From positions 1 to 63,107 of the forward strand of contig NZ_CAMFJS010000028.1 in NCBI RefSeq assembly GCF_945956965.1: a stretch of 63,107 nucleotides of DNA, given 5' to 3'. This stretch comes from an uncultured Roseateles sp. (GTDB lineage: Bacteria > Pseudomonadota > Gammaproteobacteria > Burkholderiales > Burkholderiaceae_C). Shown here one piece after another: positions 31,907-41,800 of the stretch. Under the pieces are notes generated by a model. It had not been told where the DNA came from and made no database searches. It worked only from the letters and a program-made list of their open reading frames with translations. The stretch's first letter is position 1; each line of letters opens with the position of its first letter. The translations under genes and the position numbers were made by a program.

Positions 31907-33280
31907 ATGAGCGCTGCGGACCCGAATGTCGCCTTGCTGAGCCTGCTGCAGTTGCAGCGGCGTGCCCGTGAGGCCAGCACACCCGAAGCCCTGGGCTTCG
32001 TGATGGTCAACGAGACTTTGCAACTTTTGCCTTATCGCCAGGCTGTGCTGTGGAGCGAGGCCGGCATGGGCAAGGTCGCCGCCGTGTCGGGGCTGCCTCA
32101 GCCCGACAGCGGCGCCCCCTACGTGCAATGGGTCGGCCGCCTGTGTCGATATCTGATGCGCAGCCTCCCCGATCCAGGCGCAGCCCCCGAGACCGCCTCG
32201 TCATTGAACGAAGTGGCCCCGGACCTCCTGCCAGAAGCCTTGCGCGCGGACTGGCCGCAGTGGTTGCCCGCCTCGGCCCTTTGGCTGCGACTGGGCCAGG
32301 AGGCAAACCAAGCGGGCGAGCCTGCCGAGGCAGGGCTGCTGCTGACCCGGGATGAGCCCTGGCTGCCGCATGAGAAAGCCCTGCTGCAGGAACTGGCTCA
32401 TGCCTATGCCCATGCCCTTCATGCCTTTGCCCCCCGACAGGCCTGGCGCGGGCGAATCAGCGCAGCGCTGAGCAGCAAGTCACGACCTTGGTGGCTGGCG
32501 GGCCTGCTGCTGCTCAGCCTGTGCCCCGTTCGCTTGACCGCGCTGGCCCCCGCCGAAGTCGTGCCCCAAAACCCCTTCATGGTGCGGGCGCCGTTGGATG
32601 GCGTGATTGAGCGCTTTGACATCCATCCCAATGAAGTCGTCCAACCGGGCACGCCACTTTTCAGCCTGGACACCAGCGTCTTGCGCACGCGCATGGAATT
32701 GGCACGCAAAGCGCTGGACGCGGCGCAGGAGGAATACCGCCAATCCGCGCAGGCGGCGGTCACCAGTGACAAGAGCCGGGCGGAAACAGCCCTGCGTCGG
32801 GGCAAGCTGCAAGAAAAAGCCGTGGAGGTGGACTACACCGCTGAACAGCTGGCCCGCATCCAAGTGAAGGCCGACCGCAAAGGCGTGGCCGTGTTTGCCG
32901 ATGCCAATGACTGGGTCGGAAAGACCGTGTCCCTGGGCGAGCGGGTGCTGCTGATCGCTGATCCGGCTCAGGTCGAATTGCTGGCCTGGCTGCCAGCCGC
33001 AGACCTGCTGCCGCTGGCCCCGGGCGACCGCCTGACGCTCTACCCCCAAGGCGCACCACTGCAGTCCTTTGACGCCCGCATCAGCAGCGTGGCCTACCGT
33101 GCCGAGATGACGCGTGACGGCTTCTTGGCCTACCGCATCAAGGCCAGCTTCGAGGCCGGTCAGGCACCGCCACGCATTGGCCAACTGGGCTCGGCTCGGC
33201 TGCAAGGTGGCTGGGCACCGCTGATCTATGTGGCGCTGCGCCGCCCCTTGGCCGTGGCCCGACAGTGGCTGGGCTGGTGA
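31907..33280 (+). CDS. HlyD-type adaptor with cytoplasmic GAF-like head
   Basis: A fusion of 457 residues. Residues about 1-175 are soluble and resemble a GAF-type sensor fold (LQRRAREASTPEALGFVMVNETLQLLPYRQAVLW near the start). A single transmembrane helix lies about 195-215 (WWLAGLLLLSLCPVRLTAL). The periplasmic HlyD part has APLDGVIERFDIHPNEVVQPGTPLF, a coiled hairpin (ARKALDAAQEEYRQ), and a barrel domain. I use the ATG at 31907; a GTG at 31877 directly after the previous stop is equally possible and adds ten residues. It overlaps the next gene by one base (TGATG). The GAF head hints that export is tuned by a cytoplasmic signal, which is inference. Confidence 0.82.
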   Translation: MSAADPNVALLSLLQLQRRAREASTPEALGFVMVNETLQLLPYRQAVLWSEAGMGKVAAVSGLPQPDSGAPYVQWVGRLCRYLMRSLPDPGAAPETASSLNEVAPDLLPEALRADWPQWLPASALWLRLGQEANQAGEPAEAGLLLTRDEPWLPHEKALLQELAHAYAHALHAFAPRQAWRGRISAALSSKSRPWWLAGLLLLSLCPVRLTALAPAEVVPQNPFMVRAPLDGVIERFDIHPNEVVQPGTPLFSLDTSVLRTRMELARKALDAAQEEYRQSAQAAVTSDKSRAETALRRGKLQEKAVEVDYTAEQLARIQVKADRKGVAVFADANDWVGKTVSLGERVLLIADPAQVELLAWLPAADLLPLAPGDRLTLYPQGAPLQSFDARISSVAYRAEMTRDGFLAYRIKASFEAGQAPPRIGQLGSARLQGGWAPLIYVALRRPLAVARQWLGW

Positions 33281-35391
33281 TGCTGCCGCCACTGAGGCAA
33301 GACCTGGCCCTGCATCCTGGCCCGGATGCGCCCGACGGCTCGCCCACCTGGACGCTGCACGACCCCGCCAGCAATCGCTTCTTCGCCTTGAGCTGGCCTG
33401 CCTTTGAGATACTGGCCCGCTGGGGCCTGGGCAGCGTAGAAGCCTTGTTGACGTCCATCCACGCCGAAACCACGCTGAAGATCGGCGCGCCCGACGTCCA
33501 GGGGCTGCTGCAGATGCTGGCTGGCAACCACCTGCTGGTGGCCGCCAGCGCACAGGACAGCCTGCGCCTGGGCGAGCAGGCCAAAGCCCAGCACTTGCCG
33601 GCCGGGCAGTGGCTGCTCAAGAACTACCTCTTTTTCCGCCTCCCGCTGCTGCGGCCCATGCACTGGCTTCAACGCATGAGCCCCTGGGTGCGCTGGGCCT
33701 ACCTGCCTGCATTCTGGGTTGTTGTGGTCCTGCTGTGGCTGTTGGGCGGGGTCCTGGCGGCCCGCCGCTGGGACGAATTCACCCATACCTTCACCTCCTA
33801 CGCCAGCTGGGACGGCTTGCTGGCCGTGGGCCTGGCCCTGAGCGTGGCCAAGGTCTTGCACGAGCTGGGACATGCCTTCACCGCCACGCGCTACGGCTGT
33901 CGCGTGCCCACCATGGGCGTCGCCTTCCTGGTGATGTGGCCGGTGCTGTACACCGACACCAACGAAGCCTGGAAGCTGCGCTCGCGCCGCCAACGCCTGG
34001 CCATCGGCGCTGCAGGCATCCTGAGCGAGTTGGCGCTGGCCAGCGTGGCATTGCTGCTGTGGCATCTGCTGCCGGATACGCCGGCCTGGGGGCCGGTGCG
34101 TTCTGGAGCTTTCTTGCTGGCCACCACGACTTGGCTGCTGACGGTCGCCATCAATGCCAGCCCCTTCATGCGCTTTGACGGCTACTTTCTGCTGTCCGAT
34201 GCATTGAACATGCCCAATCTGCATGAGCGTTCCTTTGCCCTCGCACGCTGGTGGCTGCGTGAGCGCCTGTTCGGCTGGGGTGTACCCCCGCCCGAAATCA
34301 TGCCGCCGGCACGCCGCGCAGGCTTGATCGTCTTTGCCTTGATGACCTGGCTCTACCGGCTGCTGCTGTTCTTTGGCATTGCGCTGCTGGTGTATCACGC
34401 CTTTTTCAAGGCCTTGGGCTTGGCCTTGATGGCGGTGGAGTTGGGCTGGTTCATCGCCAGGCCGGTGTGGCGGGAAATGCGGGTCTGGTGGCAGGGGCGT
34501 GAGGCAACGCGTTGGAATCGGGCCTCCCGGCGCAGCGCACTGCTCGCCGGCATGGGGCTGCTGGCCCTGGTCTGGCCCTGGCAAGGCGTGGTTCAAGCGC
34601 CTGCCATCTTGGGGGCTTTGCAGGCCCAGGCGGTCTACTCGCCCTATGCCTCGCAGCTGATGTCGCCGCTGCCAGCGACGGGGCAGTCCTTCAAGGCGGG
34701 GCAGCCCATGCTGCAGCTGCGTTCGCCTGAGCTCGCCGTGCGCCTACAGCAGGCCCAGGCCATTGAGCAGCAGCTGCAGTGGCAGCTCAGTCAGCAAGCC
34801 TTCGATCCGCAACTGATGGCGGCCGGCGCGGCTCTGCGCAAGCGCTGGGAGTCCGCAGCAGCCGAAGTGGCCGGGCTGCAGGCAGAGCTCCATCGACTTG
34901 ACCTGCTGGCCCCCTTTGATGCCCGCGTGGCAGAAAGCAACGAAGACGCCCAAGCCGGGAGCTGGCTACCTGCTGGCGAGCGCCTGCTGATGCTGGTAAG
35001 CCCCCAGGGCAGCAAAGTGGATGCCTATGTCGACGAGTCGGCACTGGCCTCGCTCTCGCCGGGCCTAAGCGCCCGCTTCGTCCCCTCGGCCCTGGAGCAG
35101 CCCTCTGTGCAATGCCGGGTGGAGCGGGTGGACCCCGTTCAACTCAGCCAGCTGGATGCGCCGGTGTTGGCCAGCGTTCACGGTGGCGAGATTGCCGTGC
35201 AAAAAGCACCCGATGGGCGCCTGCTGCCCTTGCAGCCCGTTTTCCGGGTGCGCCTGGAACATTGCGATCGTGCCCAGCCACCGCTGATGGAGCTGCCCGG
35301 CCGCGCCGAGCTTCAAGGGGAGCGACGATCCTGGTTGGCCCGTGGCTGGCGTTGGGCGGTGGCGCTGTGGCAGCGTGAGTCGGCCCTCTAG
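33280..35391 (+). CDS. PqqD-like/M50 site-2 protease/HlyD fusion membrane protein
   Basis: A protein of 703 residues with three parts. Residues about 1-95 resemble a PqqD-type winged helix (TWTLHDPASNRFFALSWPAFEIL). Then comes a polytopic M50 metalloprotease core with zinc motif HELGH (H194, E195, H198) and a second motif N292-ASPFMRFD300-GYFLLSD. The C-terminal third is a periplasmic HlyD-like arm with lipoyl halves (YSPYASQLMSPLPATGQSFKAGQP and LLAPFDARVAESNEDAQAGSWLPAGE) and a coiled hairpin. The start at 33280 overlaps the previous stop. Active-site residues are intact. It likely cleaves or handles a membrane-inserted or N-terminal segment of the exported substrate; this role is inferred. 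It ends the operon, and no terminator was found. Confidence 0.88.
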   Translation: MLPPLRQDLALHPGPDAPDGSPTWTLHDPASNRFFALSWPAFEILARWGLGSVEALLTSIHAETTLKIGAPDVQGLLQMLAGNHLLVAASAQDSLRLGEQAKAQHLPAGQWLLKNYLFFRLPLLRPMHWLQRMSPWVRWAYLPAFWVVVVLLWLLGGVLAARRWDEFTHTFTSYASWDGLLAVGLALSVAKVLHELGHAFTATRYGCRVPTMGVAFLVMWPVLYTDTNEAWKLRSRRQRLAIGAAGILSELALASVALLLWHLLPDTPAWGPVRSGAFLLATTTWLLTVAINASPFMRFDGYFLLSDALNMPNLHERSFALARWWLRERLFGWGVPPPEIMPPARRAGLIVFALMTWLYRLLLFFGIALLVYHAFFKALGLALMAVELGWFIARPVWREMRVWWQGREATRWNRASRRSALLAGMGLLALVWPWQGVVQAPAILGALQAQAVYSPYASQLMSPLPATGQSFKAGQPMLQLRSPELAVRLQQAQAIEQQLQWQLSQQAFDPQLMAAGAALRKRWESAAAEVAGLQAELHRLDLLAPFDARVAESNEDAQAGSWLPAGERLLMLVSPQGSKVDAYVDESALASLSPGLSARFVPSALEQPSVQCRVERVDPVQLSQLDAPVLASVHGGEIAVQKAPDGRLLPLQPVFRVRLEHCDRAQPPLMELPGRAELQGERRSWLARGWRWAVALWQRESAL

Positions 35392-35663
35392 CAATAAGCC
35401 GCTACCCAGCCTCGTACGCGGTATCGGCGGGCAGAGTTTTCGAAAGACCTCAAGGCCGACGGTGAGAATCGCCCCATATCAACTAGGTATTCCCCAGGCC
35501 AGCAAAAGTCATGGGTCAATCTATCAATCGATAGATCGTTTGTACAAGCATGCACTGCGGCAATATCGGCTTTTTGACCCAGTTTGGCTGAACGCCCGCA
35601 GTCGGCGTCGCAGGTGCAACTCTCGCCCATACAATGCGCGCCAAACTGATGGAGCTTGCCCGA

Positions 35664-36266
35664 ATGTCTGCGCCGATTGATTTCTACTTTGACTTCGCCT
35701 CGCCCTACGGCTACATCGCCTCGGCCGTCATTGACCAATTGGCGGAGCGGCACGGCCGCAGCGTCAACTGGCATGTGATCGTGCTGGATGCCAATTTCAA
35801 CTCGCTGGAGCGCATCCGCATTCCTAACAATGTGATGCGCAGCGACTACATCCGCCGCGATGCGGAGCGCCTGGCCACCTATTACGGTGTCGCGTACAAA
35901 ACGCCCTCGACCCTGGGATTGCACACCGAACAGGCGGCGCGGATCTTCCACTGGATCAACGACCGCAACCCGCAGCAAGGCCGCGAGTTCGCCAAGCAAG
36001 TGCTGCAAGCCTACTTCGTCAAGGACCAGAACATCGCCGCATCTGAAGTGCTGCAAGCCATCTGCGAGGAATTGGCGATCTCCGCCGAAGACTTCCAAGA
36101 AGCCAGCAGCGGTACGGCCAGCCGCGCGCGCCTGAAGGCCGAGGTGGATATGGCCGAAGCGCGTGGCGTGTTCGGCTCGCCCTTCTTCATCGTGGAAGGT
36201 GAGCGCTTCTGGGGCAATGACCGCCTGCCCCAACTCGAACGCTGGCTCGCCAACGGCCCTTACTGA
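35664..36266 (+). CDS. 2-hydroxychromene-2-carboxylate isomerase family protein (DsbA-like fold)
   Basis: A thioredoxin-like kappa-class GST/HCCA isomerase relative of 200 residues. It starts MSAPIDFYFDFASPYGYIAS, where the usual CxxC is replaced by SPYG and S13 is the expected glutathione-contacting serine. The ending GVFGSPFFIVEGERFWGNDRL has the cis-Pro region and the substrate-binding FWGNDRL typical of the family. Alternative starts at 35649 and 35634 are possible. In the spacer before it an inverted repeat ATCTATC-N4-GATAGAT (35519-35536) may be an operator. Its stop codon is the first bases of a 76-bp tandem repeat. The physiological substrate is unknown here. Confidence 0.88.
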   Translation: MSAPIDFYFDFASPYGYIASAVIDQLAERHGRSVNWHVIVLDANFNSLERIRIPNNVMRSDYIRRDAERLATYYGVAYKTPSTLGLHTEQAARIFHWINDRNPQQGREFAKQVLQAYFVKDQNIAASEVLQAICEELAISAEDFQEASSGTASRARLKAEVDMAEARGVFGSPFFIVEGERFWGNDRLPQLERWLANGPY

Positions 36267-36564
36267 GTCAGGACCGAGGCAAGGCCCTGCGGCCTTGCTG
36301 ACGCCTGACGAAGGCCGAGCCGCCTACGAGCGGATTGGCTGAGTCAGGACCGAGGCAAGGCCCGGCGGCCTTGCTGACGCCTGACGAAGGCCGAGCCGCC
36401 TACCAGCGGATTGGCTGAGTCAGGACCGAGGCAAGGCCCTGCGGCCTTGGCTACGCCTGACGAAGGCCGAGCCGCCTACCAGCGGATTGGCTGGGGCAGG
36501 ACCGACACACGGCCCTGATGCCTCGCTGAGGCCAGACCGACGCAAGGCCAACATGGGCCTTGCT
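36264..36564. repeat. 76-bp tandem repeat array with hairpins
   Basis: Units begin at 36264, 36340, 36416 and 36492, exactly 76 bases apart. The first three are near identical and the fourth is partial and diverged. Units 1 and 2 carry the hairpin GCAAGGCC-N4-GGCCTTGC. Unit 3 differs by one base at its 3' arm, and a last related hairpin lies at about 36542-36564. The array fills the gap between two convergent genes and starts within the stop codon of the isomerase gene. Confidence 0.92.
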
Positions 36565-36568
36565 CGCA

Positions 36569-36808
36569 TTACTTCGGCTGCAAACTCGCCGCCAAGCTGC
36601 GCAGCGCGGCAGCATCCAGGGTCTTGCCGGGCTGCGCTTCGCAAATCTGCGCCACGCGGTTCAGCAGGCCCACCGCGAAGCGATGCGCTGCCGCCAGCGT
36701 TTCTTCGTCGCTGTCATAGGTGTCATAAGCCTCTACGGCCACGCCGCTGTCCGAGGCGATTTGTTTGACGTCGATCTTCTTGGGCGAAGAGGTGTTGTTG
36801 GTGGCCAT
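36569..36808 (-). CDS. Small hypothetical protein, 79 residues
   Basis: It starts MATNNTSSPKKIDVKQIASD with a good AGGAG site just upstream of 36808. It is soluble, mixed acidic and helical (DSDEETLAAAHRFAVGLLNRVAQICEAQ), and ends LRSLAASLQPK. The longer frame toward 36949 has no matching ribosome site and overlaps recD territory. It follows recD on the same strand and could be the last gene of the rec operon, 73 bases after its stop. No family recognised. Confidence 0.65.
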   Translation of the reverse strand: MATNNTSSPKKIDVKQIASDSGVAVEAYDTYDSDEETLAAAHRFAVGLLNRVAQICEAQPGKTLDAAALRSLAASLQPK

Positions 36809-36881
36809 GCTGTTGAGCTCCTTTTGAATGGCCACCACTGTACTGGAGCGGCAAGGCACTACGGCCCTGCCGCCGCCGCGA

Positions 36882-38858
36882 CTAGCGCTGATCCAGCAAT
36901 TCCAGCAAGCCACTGGCTCGCCGGGTGCGCCGCCCCAGAGCCTGATCAAAGCTCTGCGCGCGGCCGGTGACCAGGGTGAAGGCCTTGCGGGCGCGTGTGA
37001 TGCCGGTGTAAACCAGTTCTCGTGACAAGGTCTGGCTGGCCTGATCGGGCAGCACCAGCACGGTGTGCTCGAACTCCGAGCCCTGCGATTTATGCACCGT
37101 CATCGCAAACGCGGTCTCCACATCAGCCAGCCGGCTCACCGCCACCGAGCGCAGCGCCGTGCCGTCCAGAAAATAAGCTCGCAGCGAGGCCGCGCCGGTA
37201 CCTGATCCCCCCGCCGACCAGGGCTTGAGCACGATGCCAATGTCGCCATTGAAAACGCCCAGGCTGGCGTCGTTGCGGGTCACCATGATGGGCCGGCCCT
37301 CGTACCACTCGCCCGTCTTGTTGAGCAGACCGGCAGCCTGCAGGGCGCGCTCCACCGCCGCATTCAAGCCCGCCGCGCCCCACTCACCCTCACGCACGGC
37401 ACACAAGAGGCGGAAGCGTTCAAAGGCCGTCAACACCGCGACCACCCATTCATCAAACGTAGCGCGCTCAGCGCCCGCCGGGCGCTGCGGCAGCAAGCGC
37501 AGATAAAGGCCATAGCCGCACTCCGCCCCCTTGGCACCAGGCTGACCCTGCAGTGCCAAAGGCAAGACGGCCTGAGCCGAGCTGGCATTCACCCAGCGCA
37601 AGACCTGACCCTCGCCGTCCTCGCGCAACAGCGCCGCGGCAGCCTTGGCATCACCCGCATTGCTGGCCAAGGCCAGCTGGCCGATGGGGCCACCGAAGCG
37701 GTGGCTTTCGCGCAGCATCACGGTTTGCTGCGCCAGCTGTGTGCCGGCTTGCGACAGCATCTCGTCCGGCAGCGCCCGGCCAGTGGCGGCCAGGGCGAAG
37801 GCGGCCGTGGCCGCCGAGTAATGCCCGGCTTGGGCGCCGCTGCACAAATCACCCAGCACTGCTCCAGCTTCGACCGAGGCCAGCTGATCTTTGTCGCCCA
37901 GCAAGATCAGGCGCGCGCCCGGGGGCAAGGCCTCCAGCAAGCCGGCCATCATTTCCAGATGGATCATCGAGGCCTCGTCCACGATCAGCACATCCAGCGC
38001 CAAGGGGCTGGCCGCGTCGGCGCGCAGCTTGCGCGTGTCGGGCCGGGCCCCCAGCAGGGAATGCAGGGTGCGCGCCGGGCCGATGGCACTGGTCAGCGCT
38101 GCGCGCGGCAGGCCGCAGTCAAAGTCGGCCGGGATGCTGGCCAGTGCGGTTTCAATCGACTGCTTGAGCCGTGCCGCCGCCTTGCCGGTGGGCGCGGCCA
38201 GGCCCACGCGCAGGCGCTGCGGCTGCTCGTCCAGCGCAAAAATCAGCGCCAGCAAACGCGCGGCCGTGTAGGTTTTGCCCGTGCCCGGCCCGCCGGTGAT
38301 GACGGTCAAATTGGCCCGCATGGCCACAGCGCAGGCGAAGCTCTGCCAATCAAATTTAGCTTCCTTGGGCGGGAACAACTGATCCAGCTTGGCGCGCAGC
38401 CGGCTCACATCGACCGCCTCTGATGCCGCCCCCACCGCCGCACAGCGCCGCAAGACTTGCGCCGCCACCCGCCCCTCATAAGCCCAGTAGCGGCGCAGAT
38501 ACAGGCGCGAGCCACGCAGCACCAGGGGCGAGTTTTCGCCTTGCAGCAAGGGGCTGGCCGCAATTCGCGCAAGTAACTCCGCCGGCTCCTGGCTATGTTG
38601 GGCCAAGGTGTCACGCAAGGCAGTCAAGCCTTCCTGCGGCCAGCTCAGCAAGCCGTCTGGATCCTGCATGAGCTCAGCCAGATCCAGGCAGCTGTGGCCC
38701 TGGCCTTCCTGGTGCGCCAGCAGGGCGGCGGCCAGCAGCAGCTCAGGCGCGGCAGCGGGGTCCAGCTCGGCCATGAAACGGGCAAAGGCCAAATCCAGGC
38801 GGCGCAGCCAGCCGGCCTCACGCCAGCTTTGCAAGTCACTCAAAATCAGCTCGGTCAT
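36882..38858 (-). CDS. recD: Exodeoxyribonuclease V alpha subunit RecD
   Basis: The 5'-3' helicase subunit of RecBCD, 658 residues. Walker A is VITGGPGTGKTYTAARLL, Walker B is VLIVDEASMI, and the C-terminal helicase motifs include TVHKSQGSEFEHTVLVLP and ELVYTGITRARKA. The N-terminal domain that contacts RecC is present. The start at 38858 overlaps the recB stop by 4 bases (ATGA). The frame extends to 38948 but those codons lie inside recB. Confidence 0.95.
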   Translation of the reverse strand: MTELILSDLQSWREAGWLRRLDLAFARFMAELDPAAAPELLLAAALLAHQEGQGHSCLDLAELMQDPDGLLSWPQEGLTALRDTLAQHSQEPAELLARIAASPLLQGENSPLVLRGSRLYLRRYWAYEGRVAAQVLRRCAAVGAASEAVDVSRLRAKLDQLFPPKEAKFDWQSFACAVAMRANLTVITGGPGTGKTYTAARLLALIFALDEQPQRLRVGLAAPTGKAAARLKQSIETALASIPADFDCGLPRAALTSAIGPARTLHSLLGARPDTRKLRADAASPLALDVLIVDEASMIHLEMMAGLLEALPPGARLILLGDKDQLASVEAGAVLGDLCSGAQAGHYSAATAAFALAATGRALPDEMLSQAGTQLAQQTVMLRESHRFGGPIGQLALASNAGDAKAAAALLREDGEGQVLRWVNASSAQAVLPLALQGQPGAKGAECGYGLYLRLLPQRPAGAERATFDEWVVAVLTAFERFRLLCAVREGEWGAAGLNAAVERALQAAGLLNKTGEWYEGRPIMVTRNDASLGVFNGDIGIVLKPWSAGGSGTGAASLRAYFLDGTALRSVAVSRLADVETAFAMTVHKSQGSEFEHTVLVLPDQASQTLSRELVYTGITRARKAFTLVTGRAQSFDQALGRRTRRASGLLELLDQR

Positions 38859-41800
38859 GGCGCGGTCGCCTCGTCTTGCAAAGATTGCTGCTGGAACAAA
38901 CCATCCAGCTGGGTCAAGAAGGCCACAGGCGGCCGCAAGGTGTAGCAACCCGCCGCCGGGCCGTTGACCCCACGCAAAAAGTAAAACACCGCACCGCCCA
39001 GATGCTGCTCGGGGTCATAGGCTGCGCCCAAACGAGCTTGCAGCAAGCGATGCAGGGCCAACAGGTAGATGGCGGCCTGCACCTCGTAGCGGTGCGCGGC
39101 CATGGCGGCTTCCAGGGCCTCGGGGTGATAGTCCTCATCACGCCACCCCAGGGCGTTGGACTTGTAGTCCAGCACAAAGTAGCGCCCATCGGCCTCGAAT
39201 ACCAAGTCGGCAAAGCCCATCAGCATGCCGCGCAGCTCGCGCTGCGGCAGTTCGGGCCGGCTGTGCCGGCTCGGGCCGCCCAGCAAATTCTGGCGGCACA
39301 GGCCATCCAGCTCGGCCACGGCCAGGCCGGCGCTGGGGAACCAGAACTCCATCTCCGGCAGGGAATAGCGAATGTCTTGCAGAGCCAGCCCCAGCGGCGG
39401 CAGGACCCGGCTGCAAACCTGGCTCAGCCAAGCCTGCACCTTAGGCTCATGCTTGGCCCACAGGCCGCGCTCGCAACGGCGGCGCAATTGCTCCTGCAAA
39501 TCGGGCGAGCCGGCCAAGCCAATGCCCGGCGTCTGCTCGCTCATCAGCCATTCCAGCTGATCGTGCAAAAAGTTACCGGCCAAAGCGCCACGCGGGAACG
39601 CATGCCAGGGGGCCAGGTCTTGCTCCTCGGTCCCAATCAGCGCCGGACGCGACGCCACACTTAGGGCCGCGACAAGCGTGCTGCTGCCGGATTGCCCGGC
39701 CTCGCTCGCTTCGGCCGCCTCATCATCACGCGCAGCGGCCACGCTGACCGCTGTGGCAGCCGCTGCTGCGCTGGCAACACCCGGTTGGGCCAGCGCACGC
39801 ACAAGCGCTGAGAAGCTGCCTATGGTCCAGTTGCGCTCAAACTCGGCGGCATAGGTCTGCAGCTCACACAGGGCCGGGGGCGCGCCGCGCGAGCGCAGCG
39901 CGCTGGCCACCGGCGCCTGATTGGGCATGGGCAGCAGGGCAAAAGCTGTTCGCCCCTTCACGAGATGTTCCAGACATGCCTGCAACTCCGCCGCATCCAT
40001 CTTGTCCGGGCCGCCCAGCAAAAAGCCCAGGGCGCTGCGGTGCGCCGTGCAGTCTTTGCCACCGCGCACATTGAGCGCCGCCACGCCCACCCACAGGGCA
40101 TGGCGGGCGCGCGTCAGCGCGACGTAGAGCAGGCGTAGGTCTTCACGCAGACGGTCGCGGTCAGCGGCGGCTACCAAATCCTTGTTCAGTTGCAGATGCA
40201 GCTGGCTTTCGCCCGCTGCGCCCACCACCTTGACGAAACTGCTGCGCGCTTGCTCCACCGCCCGGTAGCTGCAGGCAAAAGGCAGAAAGACCAGCGGGTA
40301 CTCCAAGCCCTTGGACTTGTGCACCGTCACCACCTTGACCAGATCGGCATCGCTTTCCAGGCGCAGCACTTGCTCGTCACCGCCCGCCCCGCCGCCCGCG
40401 GCCGCGTCTTCAATCTCGGTGGCCAGCCAGCGCACCAGGGCCTGCTCGCCTTCGAGCTGGCGGCTGGCCGCCTGCAGCAGCTCGGCCAGGTGCAAAAAGT
40501 TGGTCAGCTGGCGCTCACCGTTAGCGGCTTCGTCCTGCAGCCAGTGTGCCGGCAGGTCCAGGCGGTGCAGGGTCTGGCGCAACATGGCCAGCACGCCTTG
40601 CTTGAGCCAGACCTGGCGCAAGGCCTTCAGCTGCTCGCTGCGGGCTTCGAAAGCCTCATCATCAGCGGCCAGGCGGGCCAACTCGTCCAGGCTGAGCCCC
40701 AGCATGCCGGTGGCCAGGGCGGCGCGCACCAGGCGGGTATCCAGCGGCGCAGCCACGGCCTTGAGCCAGCGCAGCAGATCCAGCGCCTCGGCACTGGCGA
40801 AGACGGAATCCTTGTCGGACAAATACACCGAGGCCACACCGCGCCGGCGCAGCTCGCGCCGCACCGCCAGGGCTTCGCGCCCGGTGCGCACCAGCACCGC
40901 CATATCGGCCGGGCGCAGGCGCACAAAGCTGCCGGCTTGCGCATCCGCAAAACCGGCGCCTTCGTCATTGAGCAGGGTGACGATGCGCTCGGCGCAATGC
41001 GCGGCAAACAGGCGCTGGCTGCTTTTGCCATCGCGCAGCTCGGCATCGAAGGCGAAACTCAGCGCGGGCGTGGGATCCTGGCCGCTGAAAACAAGGCGCT
41101 CGGCACGGCCCTTGGCGGCCACCGGCTCGAAGGGCAAATCATCCCCGGCGCCCGCCCCCTCATCGCCCGCCGCGCGGAACATGAAGGCGCCCTCGCCCGC
41201 ACGGCTTTCCGCCTGCACGAACAAGGTGTTGACGCTGTCCACCAAGTCCTGCGTCGAGCGGTGGTTGGTGCCCAGCATGTAATGCCGCCCGGCGGTGGCA
41301 TGGCGGGCGCGCAGATAGCTGTAAATATCGGCACCACGGAAACCGTAGATGGATTGCTTGGGGTCGCCGATCAGCAGCAGCGCGCTTTGCGCATCGTTGG
41401 CGTCCAGCGCGTAGAGGCGATTGAAGATGCGCAGTTGCAGCGGCGAGGTGTCCTGAAACTCATCGATCAGCGCCACCGGATATTGCTTGAGCATGCGCTC
41501 GCGCAAGCGCAGGGCATTGGGGCCGTTGAGCGCCGGATCGAGCGCGCGGTCCAGCCGGCTCAACATATCGGCGAAGCCGAAGGTGCCGGCTTTTTGTTTG
41601 AGCTCGGCCAGGCGCAGCTGGATGCGCGCCGCCGCATGTTCGCGCAGCTTGGTGCGCGGCTGGGGCAAGCGCTCCAGCGCCTGCATCAATTGCGCGAAAG
41701 CCTCAAACTCCTCGGGCAGCGCCATGGGCACGCCCTCTTTCCAAGCCTCGGCCATGCCCTCGGGCGTGAAGCGGGTGGCACCGGTTTTCACATCCGGCAC

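Noticed and set aside
33226-34596. 456-codon minus-strand open frame
   Set aside because: Antisense shadow of the M50-HlyD gene, Gln/His-rich, with no domain.
20285-35391. Classical type I (RTX) secretion operon
   Set aside because: No ABC ATPase motifs are present in any gene and the giant protein lacks GGxGxDxUx repeats.
36264-36564. CRISPR array
   Set aside because: The 76-bp units are directly adjacent with no unique spacers and no cas genes are near.
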